A stretch of 38,886 nt of DNA from Chloroflexota bacterium (GTDB taxonomy: Bacteria > Chloroflexota > Anaerolineae > J102). The notes below the pieces were generated by a model that ran no database searches, had not been told where the DNA came from, and saw only the letters and a list, made by a program, of their open reading frames with translations. Made by a program: the position numbers and the translations under genes. Positions 1 through 14,824 of this stretch are shown here, piece after piece. Each line of letters opens with the position of its first letter. The stretch's first letter is position 1. Location: contig JAAENG010000340.1 in NCBI GenBank assembly GCA_024224665.1, positions 1 through 38,886 of the forward strand, in the 5' to 3' direction.

Positions 1-449
1 GATTTCACATACTTCTCTATCCTCGTCGGTTGTCTTGACCGACCGACTTCGCCTGTCTCCCATTAGACAATCTGTTCATTCAATTGTAAAGATGCTTTTG
101 CATGGATATGAACCATGCCGGAATTGCGAATCATCTGGAGATACCCATCCCCAGAAACTTGCCCGGAGGTGCTACCTGCCTAATTCTTCATTCACGGGTA
201 TTGCGATTAAAGCACCTACGCAGTTGCGTGGGGAGCCACCCAAACCTGTATCATGATCTAGGTCAAAACTGGTTCTATATGGGGTGTGCAAATCAAAGTT
301 CGGTGTCATGATAGGAGAAGTATATCAAATCTTCGCCTATAACCAACTCATTGATTGTCACCCAGAGCCAAACCTAGACCAGATACCGTACCGATGATCT
401 GAGTAGGCCTGGCAAGAGTGCTCCCTCCTTAAATTCGCGGAATCAGTTT
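1..449. other. Non-coding leader region upstream of the giant secreted protein
   Basis: No convincing gene is seen in this stretch. The two short overlapping open frames on the + strand have no recognisable motif and no good ribosome binding site, and I take them as chance frames. The region is moderately AT-rich near 300-340 and presumably carries the promoter of the large gene that starts at 450. I could not pick a promoter pair or riboswitch with confidence. Confidence 0.4.
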
Positions 450-3400
450 ATGAACAGCATAACTAAACCTGTGATAAATCTAAGAAAAAGATCCATGTGG
501 TATTCGGCTACTTTCAAGCGATTGCTCGTCGCCATATTACTTGGGGCGACAGTGCCGGCAAGCCCCGCACAACTTGTCAATGCCAGATCAGAAAATCTCT
601 TCATTCCTAATGCTCCTATACTTTCTGTTAGCCAGGCTGTTAGTCAGGAACCGCTGCTAGGGAGTGAGGTGACTTATGCCGTCACTATTTACAACAGCGG
701 AGCTATCCCGGTTTCTGACAAAGGTTACAATCTCACAATCACCGACACCTTGCCAATCGGGCTGGATTTCGTGAGCGCCAGTCCTGCACCGACCTCAATC
801 GTCGAACAACCCGATGGCGCAACCATAATAAACTGGGACAATATCGCCGACATCGAAGTCAACGAAGATCTAAGACTAAGTGTCGTAGCCAGCCTGCAAG
901 ATAGCCTGACCCCAACCGATACATTTGACAATCTGATAACGGCAGCCGTCAATACCATCCCTGATAACAGCGGCAGCTGGCTCTCAACTTCCCATCACCT
1001 GCAGGCCGGCCCGCAGGTCATCGATATCGAGATGAATTCACTGCAATCGACGGCTGATGAACAGGCCCCAGGTGCAGGCGAATATGATATCCTCGCGCCC
1101 GGCCGTGGCCCTGACGCCGATTGGCCTTATCAATATAGCATCTCCGTTCAAAACAACAAGGTGGGAAGCACCAATAATGTGGTAGCCACGACCCTATTGC
1201 CTCCCGGTGTCGCTTATTCAGGCGACGTTTCCATCACTCCAAACCCCAACGCTAGTTCCACCACCCCGGCCATCGATCTTAAGCCCAATGGTTCGTTAGA
1301 ACTGGCATGGAACCTGGGGACGCTGACGGTTGCCCAATACAACGATCCGATTCTCATCACATTCAGTGCCGCGATTCCCTATCGATACCGAACCGGAGAT
1401 GACACCGATGCGATCAGTGGCCCATATGCCGGCCCCATGAGTGGCGCCATTATCCCTGAAGACACCGTGATGTCTGTCAATTACGAGGCTGACGGCTCGT
1501 ATGATAGCGCGCCCTCCAGCGATGGCACCCAGTCTACACCTGGGGATGATCTCCCGGATCAAGTGACAGCCGACTATCTGACGGTCAGCAAATCGGCGAG
1601 CCCCAAAACCGTTGGCATCGGCAGCACAGTCACTTTCGACATTGATTTTTACGTAGCAGAATATTACACCATGACCGATGTGGTGTTGACAGACATCCTA
1701 CCTGATGGCATGACCTATGTGGAAAACAGTGCCAGCCAGGTACCGGATCTGGTCGAATTGGACACGCCAGGTACCGGACAAACCACAATCACCTGGAACA
1801 TGCCTAGCAGCAGCACAACACCTGGAAGCAGTGGCACTATCACTTTCGAGGCTACTGTAGACGCCACCTACGAAGCGGCGCCCTATACTGGCGAGCCTGT
1901 CGTTTCCGGGGATAGCCTGACGAATCAGGTGACAATTACTGATGACTGGCAGGATGCCATCGATCCTGATCGCTTTGGTACGGTGATCCCTGACAGCTCT
2001 TCGGACACAGTACGCACACGTATGCCTACCTTTGGCAAGGATGTTTGGGATCAGGAGAGCAGTACCTGGGCTGACCGAGCTGCAGGCTTCACCGGCGATA
2101 CCATGCGTTTTCGGCTCACATACACCGGTGCAGCCGATGTAGATGCCAAGGCGATTGTCATTCGCGATTTCTTACCCCGCGGCATGGTTTTCGTTACAAA
2201 TAGCGATACCTATAATGTCAACGGCATTTTCAGCGACGGTCCCGGCTGTAACAGCGCGCCGCAAGTTCCCACTCTCGGCTCTCTCAATGGTCTGCAGTAC
2301 CTGGAATGGCGGTTGTGCAATGTAGCCCAGGCCAGTAGCTGGCAGGTAGAATTGGACGCCATAGTCCAAGATATTCCCAATGTGCAGCCGGGTTGGATTG
2401 TCGCTAACTTCGGCAAGCTCAGCGGCCAAAACACATACGGCGACGCTTACTCTCTGCGTGATATCGCCAATGTCGGTTATTTGGCGCCCAGATTGGTGCT
2501 TGATAAAGACGCTACTCCGGCGACCGGCCTGGTCGCTAACGATGTGGTGAGCTATACCATTACTGTCACCAACGCCGGTGAAGCGACGGCATATAACCTG
2601 GTCGTAACTGATGCCATCCCGGCCGATCTACTGGTTTCGACCACGGGGGGACTTGGCGCTCCAAACCCAAGCACATACACCGCCGTCAGCGGCGACCCGG
2701 CTAACGGAAACGGAGGCGTCCTGCTCTGGAGCAACGTGCTCAGCCTGGCGCCAGGTGAGAGCCAGACTTTTAAGTATGACGCCACCATTCCCGCCGGGTT
2801 GCCAGCTGGTGCGCAGATGACCAACCTGGCAAGCGTGGCCTATAATAGCCGCGCAGATAATACTGGCCATCAGTGGCCGGCCACTATCGATATAAATGAC
2901 GATAACACCGATGAAATGACAGTCTACGTGCGAGGTGTCAGCCTGAGAAAAGGGGCAATACCAAAGAATGTGACTATCGGCGATAACGTACACTGGATCA
3001 TCACTGGAACCGTGCCAGCCAGCGTCATCGCCTACTGGCCGGTGCTGGAAGAAAACAATTTGCCCGACGGCTTTGATTATGTGACGGGGAGTACCATACT
3101 GAGCGGTGTTGCCCTGGATACGGATAACCACGCCCTTAATCCCTTGGACAACGATGACAAAGATTTGCGGTGGTTCTTGCAAACCATCGACAACAGTGCC
3201 AGCTCTACCGACTACGAATTCATCCTTGAATTTGATACCCTGGTGACGGGTGTAAAAGGCACGGATACAGCCACCCAGTATTATCTTAATCACCGTAACT
3301 TGTTGAAAGCTGACAACGACGCTTTTATCGGTTGGTATGATAGCCTCAGTGGCTACAACAACCAGGGGTACGCTTTTGATGGTTTCATTGTTAATAATGT

Positions 3401-6400
3401 CGATCATCGCAGCCCCCAGGCAGACTACGATGTCTTCATACGTCAGCCCTACCTGGAATTGTACAAATCGGCCGGCGGAACGTTGATCGGCGCAGATGAC
3501 ACGGTGACTTTTACACTCCAAGTTGCCAACCTTGGCAACAGTGAGGCTCACGGCATTGTCTTGACCGATACCCTGCCCGCCGATCTTGCCTTTCTGGGTA
3601 CTTCAGATATGACCCTCTCCTATCCGCCTGCTTTTCCACCTGTACAGACCGTGATGACCGATACCAACGTCGCAGGTGCAGGCGATCTGACTTACGAGCT
3701 GGATATACTCCACGTCGGCGCCCGCTGGCACATTACCTATACGACCCAGGTCGATGCAGGGATCTCCGCCAGCCTTAATCTTCAGAATCAGGCCCGAGTG
3801 AACACGTATAGTTCCAAAACCGGTACGCCGCCGGATAGCAACGGCGATGGCCTGGCGGATGAACGCCTCTACAGTGGTCCGGTGGTCGCTCTCAATTTAA
3901 GCACCTCGGAAGGCAGTCTGCAAAAAGATATGATTGCCTCCGAGGAACTAACATTCGGCAGTGCTTTGGTCTATACTTTGACAATACCCTCCACTCCGAT
4001 CGATGCAACCATGTATGATGTCGTCATCAGCGACCTGGTTGACAGCCGGTTGCAGGTCACCGGTGTGACCAATGGCACTCATAACGCTAACCAGGTGAAT
4101 GCCAGCTTTACCAGCATCCCACCCTATGAGCAACGTATTGTCGTAGTCGAAGCATTGTTGCCCGAGACCAGCAGCGCCCAAGATGGTGATGTGATCAGTA
4201 ACCAGGCCGACTACTACTATACCAATAGTGATCAACAAACTAGCAATGCAGTTGCCCTGACGGTGGTTGCGCCAGCCCTGGTCGTCGAAAAGCAAGCCGG
4301 CGCGGCCGTGATTAACGCCGGCGATGAAATCACCTATAGTATTACGCTGGCAAATGTGGGTGCGGGTCTGGCAACAGGATTGACCCTACACGATGAACTA
4401 CCAGGCAATATGAGCTACATAAGTGGTTCCGGCGTGCTAAACGGCTTACCATTAGCCGATCCGATTAACGGTCAATGGACCCTGCCCGATCTCACAGGTG
4501 AGGACACCCACCAGTTGAGTTTCCGGGCCGACGTTATCAGCGCCGATCCTGGAATTGGTTATGTCAATTCGGTCAGCGCGACCGGTGTTGATAGCCGAGG
4601 CGTACCGATCCCTGCCGATAACAGCAGTCGAATACCCTCTGACATCGATCACGATGATTGGGCTTCCGCCACTGTGTATGGCCCACTAACTTGGGAATCG
4701 GAAAGCACGTTTGTTGCCTACGAGGACCTGAAAAATACGGGCTGGAGCGATTGGGACTATAACGACATGACGGTGCGTATTGATGTTGACAAAGGTCTGA
4801 ATACCAACAATGAATTGGCTGTCCTGCACATCACTTACGAAGCTCTTTCTCGAGGAGCCGATTACGATCATGCATTTATTCATGAATTACCAATTTTTGG
4901 AGGAGGTCATTATGAGCTTATCGTACAGAATGCCGATCAGAGCCTGGTCGAACAACGCAGCGCCAACTTCGCAACAGACGTCGTTTTTACGATTTTCGAC
5001 CACACCAAGCAAGCATTGCCTCCCGATGATGGCTTTTTCGCAACAAACACCGAAATGGAGCAAGGCTACTACATCCAGGGATTCATCGCCGAACTGACAG
5101 TCGTACTCGACGATCCAGGTCAGAACCCCACCTTTTTCCTACCCCCTCTGCCCTGGGATCCCTACATGTACGTCTATGATACCGGTGAGGAAGTGCACTT
5201 GGTGATTCCCGGCCACCTGGACAACATGCAATCAGTTAACGGTACCTACGATCCGACTACACCCTTACTCGGCTATGACTTACCACTGGCTCAGACCTTT
5301 AATCCCGATTGGCATTGGCCCAGCGAATATAACGGCATCTGGCACGGTTACCCCGACTATGTCGACTTCACCGATAGCGGCGGCACGACCAACCTGGATT
5401 GGTTTGACTCAGCCAACGCCGATACGCAATACCTTTGGCTTTTTGGCCCACCACCAAGCGCGAGATTTGGGCTGATCTCTACAGAAAACGTTACCACGCG
5501 CTACTTTGCCAGCCCAACTGTCGTTGACCTGGACGGTGATGGTACGCAAGAGATCATCATGGGCAACCAAATCGGTAATCAGGTAGAGGTGTACAACTCA
5601 TCAGGCCAAATGCTCGCCAACTGGCCGCAAGCCGTTGGCGGCAATGTAAAAGCAGCCGCGGCGACGGCCGACCTCGACGCTAACAACGACCTGGAGATTA
5701 TCATAGGTGCTGCCGACGGCCATCTCTACGCTTTTCATCACGATGGTTCGACGGTAAGTGGTTGGCCCGTACGGGTTGGTACCGACAGCGAAACTAACTA
5801 TCGCATCCTGGCCACGCCTGCCGTCGCCCATCTGGACGACGATGCTGTGTTGGATATCATCATTCCCTTGGCTGATGGTCGCCTCTACGCCTTCAATGCC
5901 GATGGTACAGCGAAAACAGGTTGGCCTGTCAGTATTGGCGATGCAAGTGATACTTTTGGTAACCAGGTAATCAACAGCTCGCCGGTTATCGCCGATATCG
6001 ACGGAGATGGCAGTCTCGATATCGTCGTGGGTGGCTCATACTCCAACAAGGTTTACGCATTTAACAACGATGGCAGTCTAAAAGACGGTTGGCCTTTCAC
6101 CACTGGCGATGTCGTGATGTCTACACCAGCGATTACCGATATCGACCTGAACATACCAGGTTTGGAAACGGCCGTTGGTTCGGGAGATGGCTACGTCTAT
6201 CTTTTGGACAAAAATGGTAATAGCCTATGGCAAGGCAACGAGGGGAGAACCACGTGGACAGTGCGTTCATCACCACTGGTCGTGGATATAGACGGTAACG
6301 GTGATCTCGAGATCCTGGTTGGTGGCGATGACGACCGTATGTGGGCCTGGCACCATGACGGATCGTGGGTCGATGGTTGGCCCCGGCAGACTGGGGCCGA

Positions 6401-6944
6401 CGTTTTCTCTTCGCCTGCTGCAGGGGACATTGATGGTGACGGAGACCTGGAAGTGATTGTTGGTTCGGATGATGCTCGTGTCTACGTTTGGCATCACGAT
6501 GGCCTTACAGCAAATGGTTGGCCAAATCCAACGAATGTATCGGTTAAGGGGAAACCCGCATTAGCGAATCTCGATAACGATCCGGCACTTGAGGTCGTTG
6601 CAGGTGACTTCGATGGGAACCTCTTTGTCTGGGGAAAACACATGCCGGTCTCTCCTACCATCGTGAACGGCGGCGATGTGCAGTTGGATTGGACTCATGA
6701 GCCAGTGTATACGCATTATCAGGTCCGACAAAGCAGCGATCCATACTTCAATCTGGATGATCCTGACGCTTACGACAGTCATGATGCGCCCTCATCACCT
6801 TACGTCGACACCGGTCCGACGGGCACTCCCGGTACCAATGCCTACTACGTCGTCGTACCGTTGAACGCGGCTGATGAACCTGCATCTTCATCCGACCGGG
6901 TAGGGGTCTTCTCCTTCGCCATCCAGCCGGGCACCACACCCTAG
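450..6944 (+). CDS. Giant secreted protein: DUF11-type repeats, LruC/DUF4842-like domain, VCBS/FG-GAP propeller
   Basis: 2164 residues. The N-terminus has basic residues and then a hydrophobic stretch (LLVAILLGATVPA, about residues 25-37), a signal peptide likely cut near ASPAQLVNA. About nine Ig-like units of the DUF11/conserved-repeat type follow (about residues 53-1390). They are recognisable by repeats of 'K-x-A-x-P...V-T-Y-T-I-x-V-x-N-x-G' and 'DxLPxGL/M', for example near residues 377, 680, 1000 and 1277. Around residues 1414-1480 the segment 'YEDLKNTGWSDWDYNDM' plus 'ARGADYDHAF'-like residues resembles the LruC/DUF4842 family. Residues about 1685-2063 hold eight FG-GAP/VCBS units with Ca-loop cores (DLDGDG, DIDGDG) and 'GWP' turns, a probable beta-propeller. 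The last 100 residues look like a fibronectin-III-type fold. No LPXTG or C-terminal membrane anchor is seen, so the protein is released or held non-covalently. ATG 450 has a weak ribosome site, and ATG 495 would also leave a full signal peptide. The exact adhesive or structural role is unknown. Confidence 0.85.
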   Translation: MNSITKPVINLRKRSMWYSATFKRLLVAILLGATVPASPAQLVNARSENLFIPNAPILSVSQAVSQEPLLGSEVTYAVTIYNSGAIPVSDKGYNLTITDTLPIGLDFVSASPAPTSIVEQPDGATIINWDNIADIEVNEDLRLSVVASLQDSLTPTDTFDNLITAAVNTIPDNSGSWLSTSHHLQAGPQVIDIEMNSLQSTADEQAPGAGEYDILAPGRGPDADWPYQYSISVQNNKVGSTNNVVATTLLPPGVAYSGDVSITPNPNASSTTPAIDLKPNGSLELAWNLGTLTVAQYNDPILITFSAAIPYRYRTGDDTDAISGPYAGPMSGAIIPEDTVMSVNYEADGSYDSAPSSDGTQSTPGDDLPDQVTADYLTVSKSASPKTVGIGSTVTFDIDFYVAEYYTMTDVVLTDILPDGMTYVENSASQVPDLVELDTPGTGQTTITWNMPSSSTTPGSSGTITFEATVDATYEAAPYTGEPVVSGDSLTNQVTITDDWQDAIDPDRFGTVIPDSSSDTVRTRMPTFGKDVWDQESSTWADRAAGFTGDTMRFRLTYTGAADVDAKAIVIRDFLPRGMVFVTNSDTYNVNGIFSDGPGCNSAPQVPTLGSLNGLQYLEWRLCNVAQASSWQVELDAIVQDIPNVQPGWIVANFGKLSGQNTYGDAYSLRDIANVGYLAPRLVLDKDATPATGLVANDVVSYTITVTNAGEATAYNLVVTDAIPADLLVSTTGGLGAPNPSTYTAVSGDPANGNGGVLLWSNVLSLAPGESQTFKYDATIPAGLPAGAQMTNLASVAYNSRADNTGHQWPATIDINDDNTDEMTVYVRGVSLRKGAIPKNVTIGDNVHWIITGTVPASVIAYWPVLEENNLPDGFDYVTGSTILSGVALDTDNHALNPLDNDDKDLRWFLQTIDNSASSTDYEFILEFDTLVTGVKGTDTATQYYLNHRNLLKADNDAFIGWYDSLSGYNNQGYAFDGFIVNNVDHRSPQADYDVFIRQPYLELYKSAGGTLIGADDTVTFTLQVANLGNSEAHGIVLTDTLPADLAFLGTSDMTLSYPPAFPPVQTVMTDTNVAGAGDLTYELDILHVGARWHITYTTQVDAGISASLNLQNQARVNTYSSKTGTPPDSNGDGLADERLYSGPVVALNLSTSEGSLQKDMIASEELTFGSALVYTLTIPSTPIDATMYDVVISDLVDSRLQVTGVTNGTHNANQVNASFTSIPPYEQRIVVVEALLPETSSAQDGDVISNQADYYYTNSDQQTSNAVALTVVAPALVVEKQAGAAVINAGDEITYSITLANVGAGLATGLTLHDELPGNMSYISGSGVLNGLPLADPINGQWTLPDLTGEDTHQLSFRADVISADPGIGYVNSVSATGVDSRGVPIPADNSSRIPSDIDHDDWASATVYGPLTWESESTFVAYEDLKNTGWSDWDYNDMTVRIDVDKGLNTNNELAVLHITYEALSRGADYDHAFIHELPIFGGGHYELIVQNADQSLVEQRSANFATDVVFTIFDHTKQALPPDDGFFATNTEMEQGYYIQGFIAELTVVLDDPGQNPTFFLPPLPWDPYMYVYDTGEEVHLVIPGHLDNMQSVNGTYDPTTPLLGYDLPLAQTFNPDWHWPSEYNGIWHGYPDYVDFTDSGGTTNLDWFDSANADTQYLWLFGPPPSARFGLISTENVTTRYFASPTVVDLDGDGTQEIIMGNQIGNQVEVYNSSGQMLANWPQAVGGNVKAAAATADLDANNDLEIIIGAADGHLYAFHHDGSTVSGWPVRVGTDSETNYRILATPAVAHLDDDAVLDIIIPLADGRLYAFNADGTAKTGWPVSIGDASDTFGNQVINSSPVIADIDGDGSLDIVVGGSYSNKVYAFNNDGSLKDGWPFTTGDVVMSTPAITDIDLNIPGLETAVGSGDGYVYLLDKNGNSLWQGNEGRTTWTVRSSPLVVDIDGNGDLEILVGGDDDRMWAWHHDGSWVDGWPRQTGADVFSSPAAGDIDGDGDLEVIVGSDDARVYVWHHDGLTANGWPNPTNVSVKGKPALANLDNDPALEVVAGDFDGNLFVWGKHMPVSPTIVNGGDVQLDWTHEPVYTHYQVRQSSDPYFNLDDPDAYDSHDAPSSPYVDTGPTGTPGTNAYYVVVPLNAADEPASSSDRVGVFSFAIQPGTTP

Positions 6945-7045
6945 CTGTAAGAAACCCAGTTATGACACCACTTTTTCGGACATTTCCCGATGATTTACTA
7001 TGATGACAATCGAGCAACATTCATTCTTGGAGGTAACATAGTTTT

Positions 7046-8236
7046 ATGAAAATCGCCACGGCTTTTAATCTCGTACCAGACACGACGGAAGCGGCGCGTA
7101 CGGCCTATCGAAATCTAGAGGACGAACTTGGAGTGAGACCCGATCTGCTTGTGTTGTATGCAACCGTGACTCATGACTCCCAGGCACTTTTTGCAGAGAT
7201 AGCAAAATCGGCACCCAACCTATCAATTCAAGGAGGGACATCTTGCCGGGGCGTGATGACTGCCGCGGGTTTCCACTCTGCAGATGGTGTAGGAATGGGT
7301 CTGTTCGGCATCAGCGACCCTGATGGTGATTACGGTGTAGGTGCGGCCTCGATCAAGGGAGACGCGCGCGCTGCAGGTGCTATGGCTGTACAACAAGCGA
7401 TTGAGAACGCGGGCCGCCTGGGTGAACCACCCGAACTGGTCTGGCTGAGCGGCGTGCCGGGCTACGAAGAAGACGTACTACTTGGCATACAAGATGTGAT
7501 CGGTGCAGGCGTGCCCATTGCAGGCGGAAGTACAGCAGATAACACCGTCGAGGGATATTGGCACCAGTTCGCCAATGGAAAGATCTACAGCGATGCAGTA
7601 GTGGTCACGGCCATGTATCCCTCGACCATGACTCACCTGGCCTTTCACAGTGGCTATACGACCACAGAGACTACAGGCATCGTTACACGTGCCGAAGGGC
7701 GGACGCTTTACGAGATCGATGGTAGACCGGCGGCTTTGGTGTATAACGAATGGACAGAAGGGGTGATCACCGACTACCTTGATGGCGGAAATGTTTTGAG
7801 CGCCACTACACTCTACCCGCTCGGCCGCGTCGTAGGAACTGTAGGTGAGATGCCTTATCATCGCCTGTCGCATCCTGATACGGTAACATCAGATGGGGCG
7901 CTAACACTCTTCGCCAACATCGAGAAAGGAGAGAAAATCATTCTCATGGCGGGCACCCGCGCCAGTCTCGTATCCCGCGCCGGTCGCGTAGCCAAGGCAG
8001 CCTTGAACGCTGGCAGGATCTCGGCAGATCAGATCGCTGGAGCGCTGGTCATTTACTGTGCCGGCTGCATGTTGACAGTACAGGATAGAATGGATGAAGT
8101 AGCAGAAGAAGTTCAAAATGCGCTCGGGGGTATGCCTTTTATCGGCACGTTTACCTTCGGCGAACAAGGCTGTTTCATTGGTGGCGAGAACCGCCATGGG
8201 AATTTAATGATCTCAGTGGTTGTTTTCGAACAATGA
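7046..8236 (+). CDS. FIST domain sensor protein (FIST_N + FIST_C)
   Basis: 396 residues, with no signal peptide or membrane segment, so cytoplasmic. The N-terminal half (about residues 25-215) has the FIST_N pattern: a DLLVLYAT strand, then 'IQGGTSCRGVMT' and 'DGVGMGLFGI'. The C-terminal half (about 225-385) has the FIST_C pattern, with 'GRTLYEIDGRPAALVYNEW' and the late 'IGTFTFGEQGC'. FIST proteins are predicted sensors of small ligands such as amino acids and usually feed two-component or cyclic-di-GMP signalling. This agrees with the hybrid histidine kinase two genes downstream. GGAGG at 7029-7033 lies 12 bases before ATG 7046. The gene starts a probable three-gene unit (FIST, ABM protein, kinase) with a 75-base gap to the next start. 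The ligand cannot be told from sequence. Confidence 0.88.
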   Translation: MKIATAFNLVPDTTEAARTAYRNLEDELGVRPDLLVLYATVTHDSQALFAEIAKSAPNLSIQGGTSCRGVMTAAGFHSADGVGMGLFGISDPDGDYGVGAASIKGDARAAGAMAVQQAIENAGRLGEPPELVWLSGVPGYEEDVLLGIQDVIGAGVPIAGGSTADNTVEGYWHQFANGKIYSDAVVVTAMYPSTMTHLAFHSGYTTTETTGIVTRAEGRTLYEIDGRPAALVYNEWTEGVITDYLDGGNVLSATTLYPLGRVVGTVGEMPYHRLSHPDTVTSDGALTLFANIEKGEKIILMAGTRASLVSRAGRVAKAALNAGRISADQIAGALVIYCAGCMLTVQDRMDEVAEEVQNALGGMPFIGTFTFGEQGCFIGGENRHGNLMISVVVFEQ

Positions 8237-8311
8237 TCAATCATCACTCGCTCTTAACCTTATTATGGAATAGTGACAATCCAACGTTTTTGCACACCTT
8301 GGAGGTTCCAA

Positions 8312-8620
8312 ATGTTTATCGTCCATGTATTTGTCCATGTAAAACCAGAATCAGCCGACGCGTTTAAGTCGGCAACGCTGCAAAATGCCCGCAATAGCGT
8401 CCAGGAACCGGGGATCGCGCGTTTTGACGTGATACAGCAGCTCGATGACCCTACGCGATTTTTGCTAGTGGAAGTGTACCGAACCACAGATGACCCTGCC
8501 CGGCATAAAGAGACAGCACACTACAAAACCTGGCGCGACACAGTCGCAGATATGATGGCTGAGCCACGCAGCAGCATTAAGTATGCCAATATTTTCCCAG
8601 ATGACCAGGGATGGGGGTAA
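8312..8620 (+). CDS. Antibiotic biosynthesis monooxygenase (ABM/LsrG-like) family protein
   Basis: 102 residues from ATG 8312, chosen because GGAGG (8301-8305) sits 6 bases upstream. A GTG at 8273 would add 13 residues but has no such site. The chain begins '[21 protein letters not shown]' and ends in the region '[18 protein letters not shown]', the dimeric alpha+beta barrel pattern of ABM-fold proteins. In this family the 'F-x-x-x-T' and 'H-x-x-x-x-H-Y-x-x-W' type segments are usual. Members act as cofactor-free monooxygenases, as LsrG-type isomerases of phosphorylated autoinducer-2, or as small-molecule binders, and sequence alone does not separate these. It lies between the FIST protein and the hybrid kinase with short gaps, so a role in making, degrading or sensing a small signal is a reasonable guess. 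Confidence 0.8.
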   Translation: MFIVHVFVHVKPESADAFKSATLQNARNSVQEPGIARFDVIQQLDDPTRFLLVEVYRTTDDPARHKETAHYKTWRDTVADMMAEPRSSIKYANIFPDDQGWG

Positions 8621-8642
8621 ACGTCCCTCACCAGGCAAGCCT

Positions 8643-13193
<4,551 letters not shown>

Positions 13194-13400
13194 ATCATCA
13201 ATACGTATCATCTCAGTAATTTGGGGTAGATTACGGTTGAATTCGCTACCCTTTCGGCTCCTGTCCCCACGGCAAACATCACCAATGTACCTCCTCTGGT
13301 ATTCGTCCTCAGTACAACTCAACTCAACACCCTGGATTGGTCTCCATCCGGGTTGTAAACCTATTGTCATCTTATCTCGTAAGGAACTGCCATACATCTC

Positions 13401-14489
13401 ATGATAACATCAATCTACCCTGTCATTCTCGCTGGTGGTGTAGGTAGCCGTCTCTGGCCGCGTAGCCGCAAAAGCACGCCCAAACAATTCTTGAACCTGA
13501 CCGGCGCCGATCTCAGCATGCTGCAAGAGGCCTATGAACGCATGACGCCTCTGGTCCCTGCCGATCACATCTACGTGATCACGAATGCCGAATACATGGA
13601 AACGGTCAGCGCCCAATTGCCAGACTTACCTCCGGCCAATATCGTGGGCGAACCCGCGGCTCGTGGGTCTGCAGCCGCCATAGGACTCGCCGCCATTCAC
13701 TTACAAAAGCGAGATCCCGATGCTGTCATGGCCGTACTAACTGCAGACCATCTCATTCGCAAACCGCAAGCCTTGCGCAATGTGATCATTGGCGCTTCCC
13801 AACTCGCGCAGGAGGGTGAGCTCATCACGCTGGGTATCGAACCGAGTTACCCCGAGACCGGCTATGGTTACATCGAAATGGGCGATACTTTAGGCGACTA
13901 TAATCATCGCTCTGCCCGCCGCGTCAGACGCTTCCGAGAAAAACCTGATCAGCAGACCGCCGAAGCATTCGTAGAGGCGGGAAACTATGCGTGGAATAGC
14001 GGAATGTTTATCTGGCGTGTCGATGACATAATGGCCGAATTCCAGCGCCAAATGCCACAACTTTATACAGCTTTGCAACAGCTTGGACCGGCTTTGGGCA
14101 CAGCAGGTGAAGCACAGGCTTTCCTCGACCATTGGATGCCGCTACAGGGTAACATCACCATTGATTATGGTGTGATGGAGGGGGCTAACTCTGTGGCTGT
14201 TTTTCCGGTTGACCTAGGCTGGGACGATATCGGCTCGTGGGCTGCACTTCTGGAAGTATTGCCCAAGGATGAATTCGGCAATGTCAACCAAGCCTCGCAT
14301 CTTCAGCATGACAGTAGTAACATACTCGCCTATAGCTCTGAACGCATGATCGCAACCATCGGACTGCACGATATGATCGTCGTGGACACTGATGACTGTA
14401 TACTCGTCATGCCTGCCGACCGGGCGCAAGAAGTGAAGGTGCTTATTGATAAGCTTCGCACTAGTGGCTTGGAGAAATATCTCGAGTAG
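13401..14489 (+). CDS. manC: Mannose-1-phosphate guanylyltransferase
   Basis: 362 residues. It makes GDP-mannose from GTP and mannose-1-phosphate in the cytoplasm, for polysaccharide or glycan assembly. The nucleotide-binding signature 'ILAGGVGSRLWPRSR' followed by 'PKQFLNL' is at residues 9-33. 'TADHLI' (metal-binding region), 'FREKPD' and 'NYAWNSGMFIW' (sugar-binding region) are also present and in the usual order. The length fits the single-function form. The C-terminal cupin (phosphomannose isomerase) domain of the longer bifunctional ManC is absent. It stands alone, with 207 bases upstream and gene debris downstream, and no other GDP-mannose or glycan gene is in the window. The start is ATG 13401; the ribosome site is weak. 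The symbol is given by family; manA, algA or cpsB name related enzymes. Confidence 0.9.
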   Translation: MITSIYPVILAGGVGSRLWPRSRKSTPKQFLNLTGADLSMLQEAYERMTPLVPADHIYVITNAEYMETVSAQLPDLPPANIVGEPAARGSAAAIGLAAIHLQKRDPDAVMAVLTADHLIRKPQALRNVIIGASQLAQEGELITLGIEPSYPETGYGYIEMGDTLGDYNHRSARRVRRFREKPDQQTAEAFVEAGNYAWNSGMFIWRVDDIMAEFQRQMPQLYTALQQLGPALGTAGEAQAFLDHWMPLQGNITIDYGVMEGANSVAVFPVDLGWDDIGSWAALLEVLPKDEFGNVNQASHLQHDSSNILAYSSERMIATIGLHDMIVVDTDDCILVMPADRAQEVKVLIDKLRTSGLEKYLE

Positions 14490-14824
14490 CAAGCTGTAAG
14501 TTGTCAGTAGCGCCAATGCCCCTACGGGCACTTCGTACCGAAAGCAACAGGCAAAAGGACGCTGTTACTTAGCAGCACCTATTGGACTCGTTCACGGTAC
14601 ATACTAATGGAGGCTTTCCGAGCATACAAACGGCATGCGTCAGATACAGTTTCATACAATCAGCAAGAGTCTGATTATCCAAGATACGTCGCCAATGGTG
14701 TTTGACTTCTGAGTTACATGTTCACATGGTCTGTTTTGACACTGCTTTCATGACTGGAATCGAGTTTCTACCTCAGGTACCAATATCGCCAGAAGATCAA
14801 GCGGCGCATAAGTATTACTTCTGA
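14490..14824. other. Non-coding / degraded spacer
   Basis: No intact gene is seen. A short hairpin (TGCCC-CTAC-GGGCA, 14517-14530) follows the guanylyltransferase gene but has no T-run, so I do not call it a terminator. A + strand frame continuous with the lamin-tail remnant runs from about 14739 to a TGA at 14822-14824, so part of this stretch may be the decayed upstream portion of that gene. Confidence 0.35.

Noticed and set aside
35-311. Two short + strand open frames at the left end
   Set aside because: No recognisable motif, no ribosome site, overlapping frames; most likely chance.
2628-3551. Long - strand open frame (307 codons) opposite the giant repeat protein
   Set aside because: Entirely antisense to a clearly conserved DUF11-repeat coding region; it is a mirror frame produced by codon bias.
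14517-14530. Hairpin TGCCC-CTAC-GGGCA as a terminator of the guanylyltransferase gene
   Set aside because: Only a 5-bp stem and no following T-run.
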